A stretch of 64,000 nucleotides of DNA, from positions 42,552,001 to 42,616,000 of the forward strand of contig CM069870.1 of the NCBI GenBank assembly GCA_036172665.1, in the 5' to 3' direction. The notes beneath the pieces were generated by a model. That model saw only the letters and a list, made by a program, of their open reading frames with translations, did not search any database and was not told the origin of the DNA. The stretch is from Prosopocoilus inquinatus (taxonomy: Eukaryota; Arthropoda; Insecta; Coleoptera; Lucanidae). The position numbers were made by a program, and so were the translations under genes. Positions 37,965 to 49,438 of this stretch are shown piece by piece (position 1 is the first letter of the stretch; each line of letters opens with the position of its first letter).

Positions 37965-39752
37965 GGCGTATCGATGGACTCCAGTAACTTTGATGTGAAA
38001 TACGAAGTTCTCGGACGCAGCTGAAGCTGGAAATAGTTTTAAATGAAACAACACGTATTAGCGTTGTTCCTGTGATGTATCTAAACGATCCTTACTTATC
38101 TAACATGTTATTTGACGTTTGGATGGACTCCAGTAACCCTGACGTGAGATACGAAGTTCTCGGACGCAGCAGAAGCTGGAAATAGTTTTAAACGAAACAA
38201 CACGTATTAGCGTTGTTCCTGTGATGTATCTAATCGATCCTTACTCATCTATCATGTTATTTGAGGTTTGGATGGACTCCAGTAACTCTGATGTGACATA
38301 CAAAGTTTTTGGACGCAGCAGAAGCTGGAAATAGTTTTGAAAGAAACAACACGTATTAGCGTTGTTCCTGTGATGTATCTAATCGATCCTTACTTAGCTA
38401 CTATGTTATTTGACGTTCCGATGGACTCCAGTAACTCTAATGTGAGATACGAAATTTTCGGACGCAGCAGAAGCTGGAAATAGTTTTAAACGAAACAACA
38501 CGCATTAGCGTTGTTCCTGTGATGTATCTAATCGATCCTTACTCATCTATCATGTTATTTGGCTTTTCGATGGACTCCAGTAACTTTGATGTGAGATACG
38601 AAGTTCTCGGACGCAGCTGAAGCTGGAAATAGTTTTAAATGAAACAACACGTATTAGCGTTGTTCCTGTGATGTATCTAAACGATCCTTACTTATCTAAC
38701 ATGTTATTTGACGTTTGGATGGACTCCAGTAACTCTAATGTGAGATACGAAATTTTCGGACGCAGCAGAAGCTGGAAATAGTTTTAAACGAAACAACACG
38801 TATTAGCGTTGTCCCTGTGATGTATCTAATCGATCCTTACTTATCTATCATGTTATTTGACGTTTGGATGGGCTCCAGTAACCCTGACGTGAGATACGAA
38901 GTTCTCGGACGCAGCAGAAGCTGGAAATAGTTTTAGACGAAACAACACGTATTAGCGTTGTTCCTGTGATGTATCTAATCGATCCTTACTCATCTATCAT
39001 GTTATTTGACGTTTCGATGGACTCCAGTAACTCTAATGTGAGATACGAAATTTTCGGACGCAGCAGAAGCTGGAAATAGTTTTAAACGAAACAACACGCA
39101 TTAGCGTTGTTCCTGTGATGTATCTAATCGATCCTTACTCATCTATCATGTTATTTGGCGTATCGATAGACTCCAGTAACTTTGATGTGAAATACGAAGT
39201 TCTCGGACGCAGCTGAAGCTGGAAATAGTTTTAAATGAAACAACACATATTAGCGTTGTTCCTGTGATGTATCTAAACGATCCTTACTTATCTAACATGT
39301 TATTTGACGTTTGGATGGACTCCAGTAACCCTGACGTGAGATACGAAGTTCTCGGACGCAGCAGAAGCTGGAAATAGTTTTAAACGAAACAACACGTATT
39401 AGCGTTGTTCCTGTGATGTATCTAATCGATCTTTACTCATATATCATGTTATCTGGCGTTTCGACGGACTCCAGTAACTTTGATGTGAGATACGAAGTTC
39501 TCGGACGCAGCTGAAGCTGGAAATAGTTTTAAATGAAACAACACGTATTAGCCTTGTTCCTGTGATGTATCTAAACGACCCTTACTTATCTAACATGTTA
39601 TTTGACGTTTGGATGGACTCCAGTAAGTCTGATGTGAGATACAAAGTTTTTGGACGCAGCAGGAGCTGGAAATAGTTTTAAACGAAACAACACGCATTAG
39701 CGTTGTTCCTGTGATGTATCTAATCGATCCTTACTTAGCTACTATGTTATTT
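37965..39752. repeat. B-type HOR, copy 2, one monomer shorter (1,788 bp)
   Basis: Same order of units as copy 1 until about 38,940. Copy 1 has two consecutive AACCCTGACGTGAG monomers (about 36,940 and 37,090) and this copy has one. The inner GGCGTATCGAT unit therefore lies at 39,157, which is 12 x 149 from its partner at 37,369. Confidence 0.87.
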
Positions 39753-40814
39753 GACGTTTCGATGGACTCCAGTAACTCTAATGTGAGATTCGAAATTTTC
39801 GGACGCAGCAGAAGCTGGAAATAGTTTTAATCGAAACAACACGCATCAGCGTTGTTACTGTGATGTATCTAATCGATCCTTACTCATCTATAATGTTATT
39901 TGACGTTTGGATGGACTCCAGTAACTTTGATGTGAGATACAAAGTTTTTGGACGCAGCAGAAGCTGGAAATAGTTTTGAACGAAACAACACGTATTAGCG
40001 TTGTTCCTGTGACGTATCTAATCGATCCTTACTTAGGTACTATGTTATTTGACGTTTCGATGGACTCCAGTAACTCTAATGTGAGATACGAAATTTTCGG
40101 ACGCAGCAGAAGCTGGAAATAGTTTTAAACGAAACAACACGCATTAGCGTTGTTCCTGTGATGTATCTAATCGATCCTTACTCATCTATCATGTTATTTG
40201 GCGTTTGAATGGACTCCAGTAACCCTGACGTGAGATACGAAGTTCTCGGACGCAGCAGAAGCTGGAAATAGTTTTAAACGAAACAACACGCATTAGCGTT
40301 GTTCCTGTGATGTATCTAATCGATCCTTACTTATCTATCATGTTATTTGACGTTTGGATGGACTCCAGTAACTCTGATGTGAGATACAAAGTTTTTGGAC
40401 GCAGCAAAAGCTGGAAATAGTTTTGAACGAAACAACACGTATTAGCGTTCTTCCTGGGATGTATCTAATCGATCCTTACTTAGCTACTATGTTATTTGAC
40501 GTTTCGATGGACTCCAGTAACTCTAATGTGAGATACGAAATTTTCGGACGCAGCAGAAGCTGGAAATAGTTTTAAACGAAACAACACGCATTAGCGTTGT
40601 TCCTGTGATGTATCTAATCGATCCTTACTCATCTATCATGTTATTTGGCGTTTCGATGGACTCCAGTAACTTTGATGTGAGATACGAAGTTCTCGGACGC
40701 AGCTGAAGCTGGAAATAGTTTTAAATGAAACAACACGTATTAGCGTTGTTCCTGTGATGTATCTAAACGATCCTTACTTATCTAACATGTTATTTGACGT
40801 TTGGATGGACTCCA
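38729..40814. repeat. B-type 14-monomer HOR, copy 1 (2,086 bp)
   Basis: This matches 40,815-42,900 at 14 x 149, fixed by AACACATATTAGCG (39,243 / 41,329), GATCTTTACTCATATATC, CATCAGCGTTGTTACTG (about 39,844 / 41,930), TTAGGTACTATG and CGTTCTTCCTGGGATG (40,447 / 42,533). By eye only a handful of bases differ, for example TTTTAGACG here for TTTTAAACG and CGATAGACTCC for CGATGGACTCC. Confidence 0.94.
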
Positions 40815-42900
40815 GTAACTCTAATGTGAGATACGAAATTTTCGGACGCAGCAGAAGCTGGAAATAGTTTTAAACGAAACAACACGTATTAGCGTTGTCC
40901 CTGTGATGTATCTAATCGATCCTTACTTATCTATCATGTTATTTGACGTTTGGATGGGCTCCAGTAACCCTGACGTGAGATACGAAGTTCTCGGACGCAG
41001 CAGAAGCTGGAAATAGTTTTAAACGAAACAACACGTATTAGCGTTGTTCCTGTGATGTATCTAATCGATCCTTACTCATCTATCATGTTATTTGACGTTT
41101 CGATGGACTCCAGTAACTCTAATGTGAGATACGAAATTTTCGGACGCAGCAGAAGCTGGAAATAGTTTTAAACGAAACAACACGCATTAGCGTTGTTCCT
41201 GTGATGTATCTAATCGATCCTTACTCATCTATCATGTTATTTGGCGTATCGATGGACTCCAGTAACTTTGATGTGAAATACGAAGTTCTCGGACGCAGCT
41301 GAAGCTGGAAATAGTTTTAAATGAAACAACACATATTAGCGTTGTTCCTGTGATGTATCTAAACGATCCTTACTTATCTAACATGTTATTTGACGTTTGG
41401 ATGGACTCCAGTAACCCTGACGTGAGATACGAAGTTCTCGGACGCAGCAGAAGCTGGAAATAGTTTTAAACGAAACAACACGTATTAGCGTTGTTCCTGT
41501 GATGTATCTAATCGATCTTTACTCATATATCATGTTATCTGGCGTTTCGACGGACTCCAGTAACTTTGATGTGAGATACGAAGTTCTCGGACGCAGCTGA
41601 AGCTGGAAATAGTTTTAAATGAAACAACACGTATTAGCCTTGTTCCTGTGATGTATCTAAACGACCCTTACTTATCTAACATGTTATTTGACGTTTGGAT
41701 GGACTCCAGTAAGTCTGATGTGAGATACAAAGTTTTTGGACGCAGCAGGAGCTGGAAATAGTTTTAAACGAAACAACACGCATTAGCGTTGTTCCTGTGA
41801 TGTATCTAATCGATCCTTACTTAGCTACTATGTTATTTGACGTTTCGATGGACTCCAGTAACTCTAATGTGAGATTCGAAATTTTCGGACGCAGCAGAAG
41901 CTGGAAATAGTTTTAATCGAAACAACACGCATCAGCGTTGTTACTGTGATGTATCTAATCGATCCTTACTCATCTATAATGTTATTTGACGTTTGGATGG
42001 ACTCCAGTAACTTTGATGTGAGATACAAAGTTTTTGGACGCAGCAGAAGCTGGAAATAGTTTTGAACGAAACAACACGTATTAGCGTTGTTCCTGTGACG
42101 TATCTAATCGATCCTTACTTAGGTACTATGTTATTTGACGTTTCGATGGACTCCAGTAACTCTAATGTGAGATACGAAATTTTCGGACGCAGCAGAAGCT
42201 GGAAATAGTTTTAAACGAAACAACACGCATTAGCGTTGTTCCTGTGATGTATCTAATCGATCCTTACTCATCTATCATGTTATTTGGCGTTTGAATGGAC
42301 TCCAGTAACCCTGACGTGAGATACGAAGTTCTCGGACGCAGCAGAAGCTGGAAATAGTTTTAAACGAAACAACACGCATTAGCGTTGTTCCTGTGATGTA
42401 TCTAATCGATCCTTACTTATCTATCATGTTATTTGACGTTTGGATGGACTCCAGTAACTCTGATGTGAGATACAAAGTTTTTGGACGCAGCAAAAGCTGG
42501 AAATAGTTTTGAACGAAACAACACGTATTAGCGTTCTTCCTGGGATGTATCTAATCGATCCTTACTTAGCTACTATGTTATTTGACGTTTCGATGGACTC
42601 CAGTAACTCTAATGTGAGATACGAAATTTTCGGACGCAGCAGAATCTGGAAATAGTTTTAAACGAAACAACACGCATTAGCGTTGTTCCTGTGATGTATC
42701 TAATCGATCCTTACTCATCTATCATGTTATTTGGCGTTTCGATGGACTCCAGTAACTTTGATGTGAGATACGAAGTTCTCGGACGCAGCTGAAGCTGGAA
42801 ATAGTTTTAAATGAAACAACACGTATTAGCGTCGTTCCTGTGATGTATCTTAACGATCCTTACTTATCTAACATGTTATTTGACGTTTGGATGGACTCCA
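40815..42900. repeat. B-type 14-monomer HOR, copy 2 (2,086 bp)
   Basis: Near-identical to 38,729-40,814. AGAATCTGG at about 42,641 (partner AGAAGCTGG), GCGTCGTTCC and TATCTTAACG are its own changes. The copy ends near 42,900 where AGTAACTCTAATG is replaced by AGTAAGTCTGATG. Confidence 0.94.
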
Positions 42901-43513
42901 GTAAGTCTGATGTGAGATACAAAGTTTTTGGACGCAGCAGGAGCTGGAAATAGTTTTAAACGAAACAACACGTATTAGCGTTGTTCCTGTGCTGTATCTA
43001 ATCGATCCTTACTCATATATCATGTTATTTGGCGTTTCGATGGACTCCAGTAGCTCTGATGTGAGATACGACGTTTTCGGACGCAGCAGAAGCTGGAAAT
43101 AGTTTTAAACGAAACAACACGCATTAGCGTTGTTCCTGTGATGTATCTAATCGATCCTTACTTATCTATCATGTTATTTGACGTTTGGATGGGCTCCAGT
43201 AACCCTGACGTGAGATACGAAGTTCTCGGACGCAGCAGAAGCTGGAAATAGTTTTAAACGAAACAACACGCATTAGCGTTGTTCCTGTGATGTATCTAAT
43301 CGATCCTTACTTATCTATCATGTTATTTGACGTTTGGATGGACTCCAGTAACCCTGACGTGAGATACGAAGTTCTCGGACGCAGCAGAAGCTGGAAATAG
43401 TTTTAAACGAAACAACACGTATTAGCGTTGTTCCTGTGATGTATCTAATCGATCCTTACTCATCTGTCATGTTATTTGACGTTTGGATGGACTTCAGTAA
43501 CTCTGATGTGAGA

Positions 43514-43518
43514 TACAG
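43514..43518. other. 2-bp deletion in a monomer
   Basis: GATACAAAGTTTTTGG has become GATACAGTTTTTGG, leaving a 147-bp unit. By chance this joins two stop-free stretches into the longest open frame of the window (88 codons, 43,436-43,702), which starts at GTG and is not credible as a gene. Confidence 0.9.
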
Positions 43519-46500
43519 TTTTTGGACGCAGCAGAAGCTGGAAATAGTTTTGAACGAAACAACACGTATTAGCGTTGTCCCTGTGATGTATCTAATCGAT
43601 CCTTACTCATCTATCATGTTATTTGGCGTTTCGATGGACTCCAGTATCTCTGATGTGAGATACGACGTTTTCGGACGCAGCAGAAGCTGGAAATTGTTTT
43701 AAACGAAACAACACGCATTAGCGTTGTTCCTGTGATGTATCTAATCGATCCTTACTCATCTATCATGTTATTTGGCGTATCGATGGACTCCAGTAACTTT
43801 GATGTGAAATACGAAGTTCTCGGACGCAGCTGAAGCTGGAAATAGTTTTAAATGAAACAACACGTATTAGCGTTGTTCCTGTGATGTATCTAAACGATCC
43901 TTACTTATCTAACATGTTATTTGACGTTTGGATGGACTCCAGTAACCCTGACGTGAGATACGAAGTTCTCGGACGCAGCAGAAGCTGGAAATAGTTTTAA
44001 ACGAAACAACACATATTAGCGTTGTTCCTGTGATGTATCTAATCGATCCTTACTCATCTATCATGTTATTTGAGGTTTGGATGGACTCCAGTAACTCTGA
44101 TGTGAGATACAAAGTTTTTGGACGCAGCAGAAGCTGGAAATAGTTTTGAACGAAACAACACGTATTAGCGTTGTTCCTGTGATGTATCTAATCGATCCTT
44201 ACTTAGCTACTATGTTATTTGACGTTCCGATGGACTCCAGTAACTCTAATGTGAGATACGAAATTTTCGGACGCAGCAGAAGCTGGAAATAGTTTTAAAA
44301 GAAACAACACGCATTAGCGTTGTTCCTGTGATGTATCTAATCGATCCTTACTCATCTATCATGTTATTTGGCGTTTCGATGGACTCCAGTAACTTTGATG
44401 TGAGATACGAAGTTCTCGGACGCGGCTGAAGCTGGAAATAGTTTTAAATGAAACAACACGTATTAGCGTTGTTCCTGTGATGTATCTAAACGATCCTTAC
44501 TTATCTAACATGTTATTTGACGTTTGGATGGACTCCAGTAACTCTAATGTGAGATACGAAATTTTCGTACGCAGCAGAAGCTGGAAATAGTTTTAAACGA
44601 AACAACACGCATTAGCGTTGTTCCTGTGATGTATCTAATCGATCCTTACTTATCTATCATGGTATTTGACGTTTGGATGGACTCCAGTAACCCTGACGTG
44701 AGATACGAAATTCTCGGACGCAGCAGAAGCTGGAAATAGTTTTAAACGAAACAACACGCATTAGCGTTGTTCCTGTGATGTATCTAATCGATCCTTATTT
44801 ATCTATCATGTTATTTGACGTTTGGATGGACTCCAGTAACCCTGACGTGAGATACGAAATTCTCGGACGCAGCAGAAGCTGGAAATAGTTTTAAACGAAA
44901 CAACACGCATTAGCGTTGTTCCTGTGATGTATCTAATCGATCCTTACTCATCTATCATGTTATTTGACGTTTGGATGGACTCCAGTAACTCTGATGTGAG
45001 ATACAAAGTTTTTGGACGCAGCAGAAGCTGAAAATAGTTTTGAACGAAACAACACGTATTAGCGTTGTTCCTGTGATGTATCTAATCGATCCTTACTCAT
45101 CTATCATGTTATTTGGCGTTTCGATGGACTCCAGTAAAGTTGATGTGAGATACGAAGTTCTCGGACGCAGCTGAAGCTAGAAATAGTTTTAAACGAAACA
45201 ACACGCATTAGCGTTGTTACTGTGATGTACCTAATCGATCCTTACTTATCTATCATGTTATTTGACGTTTGGATGGACTCCAGTAAGTCTGATGTGGGAT
45301 ACAAAGTTTTTGGACGCAGCAGGAGCTGGAAATAGTTTTAAACGAAACAACACGTGTTAGCGTTGTTCCTGTGATGTATCTAATCGATCCTTACTCATCT
45401 ATCATGTTATTTGACGTTTCGATGGACTCCAGTAACTTTGATGTGAGATACGAAGTTCTCGGACGCAGCTGAATCTGGAAATAGTTTTAAATGAAACAAC
45501 ACGTATTAGCCTTGTTCCTGTGATGTATCTAAACGATAATTACTTATCTAACATGTTATTTGACGTTTGGATGGACTCCAGTAAGTCTGATGTGAGATAC
45601 GAAGTTTTTGGACGCAGCAGGAGCTGGAAATAGTTTTAAACGAAACAACACGCATTAGCGTTGTTCCTGTGATGTATCTAATCGATCCTTACTTAGCTAC
45701 TATGTTATTTGAAGTTTCGATGGACTCCAGTAACTCTAATGTGAGATTCGAAATTTTCGGACGCAGCAGAAGCTGGAAATAGTTTTAATCGAAACAACAC
45801 GCATTAGCGTTGTTCCTGTGATGTATCTAATCGATCCTTACTCATCTATCATGTTATTTGACGTTTGGATGGACTCCAGTAACTTTGATGTGAGATACAA
45901 AGTTTTTGGACGCAGCAGAAGCTGGAAATAGTTTTGAACGAGACAACACGTATTAGCGTTGTTCCTGTGACGTATCTAATCGATCCTTACTTAGCTACTA
46001 TGTTATTTGACGTTTCGATGGACTCCAGTAACTCTAATGTGAGATACGAAATTTTTGGACGCAGCAGAAGCTGGAAATAGTTTTAAACGAAACAACACGC
46101 ATTAGCGTTGTTCCTGTGATGTATCTAATCGATCCTTACTCATCTATCATGTTATTTGGCGTATCGATGGACTCCAGTAACTTTGATGTGAAATACGAAG
46201 TTCTCGGACGCAGCTGAAGCTGGAAATAGTTTTAAATGAAACAACACGTATTAGCGTTGTTCCTGTGATGTATCTAGACGATCCTTACTTATCTAACATG
46301 TTATTTGACGTTTGGATGGACTCCAGTAACCCTGACGTGAGATACGACGTTTTCGGACGCAGCAGAAGCTGGAAATAGTTTTAAACGAAACAACACGTAT
46401 TAGCGTTGTTCCTGTGATGTATCTAATCGATCCTTACTCATCTATCATGTTATTTGACGTTTGGATGGACTCCAGTAACTCTGATGTGAGATACAAAGTT

Positions 46501-49423
46501 TTTGGACGCAGCAGAAGCTGGAAATAGTTTTGAACGAAACAACACGTATTAGCGTTGTTCCTGTGATGTATCTAATCGATCCTTACTTAGCTACTATGTT
46601 TTTTGACGTTTCGATGGACTCCAGTAACCCTGACGTGAGATACGACGTTTTCGGTCGCAGCAGAAGCTGGAAATAGTTTTAAACGAAACAACACGTATTA
46701 GCGTTGTTCCTGTGATGTATCTAATCGATCCTTACTCATCTATCATGTTATTTGACGTTTCGATGGACTCCAGTAACTCTAATGTGAGAAACGAAATTTT
46801 CGGACGCAGCAGAAGCTGGAAATAGTTTTAAACGAAACAACACGCATTAGCGTTGTTCCTGTGATGTATCTAATCGATCCTTACTTATCTATCATGTTAT
46901 TTGACGTTTGGATGGACTCCAGTAACCCTGACGTGAGATACAAAGTTCTCGGACGCAGTAGAACCTGGAAATAGTTTTAAACGAAACAACACGCATTAGC
47001 GTTGTTCCTGTGATGTATCTAATCGATCCTTACTCATCTATCATGTTATTTGGCGTTTCGATGGACTCCAGTAACTTTGATGGGAGATACGAAGTTCTCG
47101 GACGCAGCTGAAGCTGGAAATAGTTTTAAGTGAAACAACACGTATTAGCGTTGTTCCTGTGATGTATCTAAACGATCCTTACTTATCTAACATGTTATTT
47201 GACGTTTGGATGGGCTCCAGTAACCCTGACGTGAGATACGAAGTTCTCGGACGCAGCAGAAGCTGGAAATAGTTTTAAACGAAACAACACGTATTAGCGT
47301 TGTTCCTGTGATGTATCTAATCGATCCTTACTCATCTATCATGTTATTTGACGTTTGGATGGACTTCAGTAACTCTGATGTGAGATACAAAGTTTTTGGA
47401 CGCAGCAGAAGCTGGAAATAGTTTTGAACGAAACAACACGTATTAGCGTTGTTCCTGTGATGTATCTAATCGATCCTTACTCATCTATCATGTTATTTGA
47501 CGTTTGGATGGACTTCAGTAACTCTGATGTGAGATACAAAGTTTTTGGACGCAGCAGAAGCTGGAAATAGTTTTGAACGAAACAACACGTATTAGCGTTG
47601 TTCCTGTGATGTATCTAATCGATCCTTACTCATCTATCATGTTATTTGGCGTTTCGATGGACTCCAGTAACTCTAATGTGAGATACCAAATTTTCTGACA
47701 CAGCAGAAGCTGGAAATAGTTTTAAACGAAACAACACGCATTAGCTTTGTTCCTGTGATGTATCTAATCGATCCTTACTTATCTATCATGTTATTTGACG
47801 TTTGGATGGGCTCCAGTAACCCTGACGTGAGATACGAAGTTCTCGGACGCAGCAGAAGCTGGAAATAGTTTTAAACGAAACAACACGCATTAGCGTTGTT
47901 CCTGTGATGTATCTAATCGATCCTTACTTATCTATCATGTTATTTGACGTTTGGATGGACTCCAGTAACCCTGACGTGAGATACGAAGTTCTCGGACGCA
48001 GCAGAAGCTGGAAATAGTTTTAAACGAAACAACACGTATTAGCGTTGTTCCTGTGATGTATCTAATCGATCCTTACTCATCTATCATGTTATTTGACGTT
48101 TGGATGGACTTCAGTAACTCTGATGTGAGATACAAAGTTTTTGGACGCAGCAGAAGCTGGAAATAGTTTTGAACGAAACAACACGTATTAGCGTTGTTCC
48201 TGTGATGTATCTAATCGATCCTTACTCATCTATCATGTTATTTGGCGTTTCGATGGACTCCAGTAACTTTGATGTGAGATACGAAGTTCTCGGACGCAGC
48301 TGAAGCTAGAAATAGTTTTGAACGAAACAACACGCATTAGCGTTGTTACTGTGATGTATCTAATCGATCCTTACTTATCTATCATGTTATTTGACGTTTG
48401 GATGGACTCCAGTAAGTCTGATGTGAGATACAAAGTTTTTGGACGCAGCAGGAGCTGGAAATAGTTTTAAACGAAACAACACGTATTAGCGTTGTTCCTG
48501 TGCTGTATCTAATCGATCCTTACTCATATATCATGTTATTTGGCGTTTCGATGGACTCCAGTAGCTCTGATGTGAGATACGACGTTTTCGGACGCAGCAG
48601 AAGCTGGAAATAGTTTTAAACGAAACAACACGTATTAGCGTTGTCCCTGTGATGTATCTAATCGATCCTTACTCATCTATCATGTTATTTGACGTATCGA
48701 TGGACTCCAGTAACTCTAATGTGAGATACGAAATTTTCGGACGCAGCAGAAGCTGGAAATAGTTTTAAACGAAACAACACGCATTAGCGTTGTTCCTGTG
48801 ATGTATCTAATCGATCCTTACTCATCTATCATGTTATTTGGCGTATCGATGGACTCCAGTAACTTTGATGTGAAATACGAAGTTCTCGGGCGCAGCTGAA
48901 GCTGGAAATAGTTTTAAATGAAACAACACGTATTAGCGTTGTTCCTGTGATGTATCTAAACGATCCTTACTTATCTAACATGTTATTTGACGTTTGGATG
49001 GACTCCAGTAACTCTGATGTGAGATACAAAGTTTTTGGACGCAGCAGAAGCTGGAAATAGTTTTAAATGAAACAACACGTATTAGCGTTGTTCCTGTGAT
49101 GTATCTAATCGATCCTTACTCATCCATCATGTTATTTGGCGTTTCGATGGACTCCAGTAGCTCTGATGGGAGATACGACGTTTTCTGAGGCAGCAGAAGC
49201 TGGAAATAGATTTAAACGAAACAACACGCATTAGCGTTCTTCCTGTGATGTATCTAATCGATCCTTACTCATCTATCATGTTATTTGGCGTTTCGATGGA
49301 CTCCAGTAACTTTGATGTGAGATACGAAGTTCTCGGACGCAGCTGAAGATGGAAATAGTTTTAAATGAAACAACACGTATTAGCGTTGTTCCTGTGATGT
49401 ATCTAATCGATCCTTACTTAGCT

Positions 49424-49438
49424 ACTAAATATTTTATT
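49424..49438. other. 4-bp net insertion in a monomer
   Basis: CTACTATGTTATTTG reads CTACTAAATATTTTATTTG, making a 153-bp unit. It is the only insertion that I find in the window and it is not shared by any other copy. Confidence 0.9.

Noticed and set aside
40695..40712. Short hairpin CAGC-AGAA-GCTG seen in most units as a possible structural RNA or terminator
   Set aside because: A 4-bp stem is too short to support a function and it is broken in the common CAGCTGAAG, CAACAGGGG and CAGCATAAG subtypes.
43436..43702. Longest open frame, 88 codons
   Set aside because: It exists only because a 2-bp deletion at about 43,515 joins two stop-free stretches of adjacent units. It starts at GTG and repeats the same satellite-derived residues twice.
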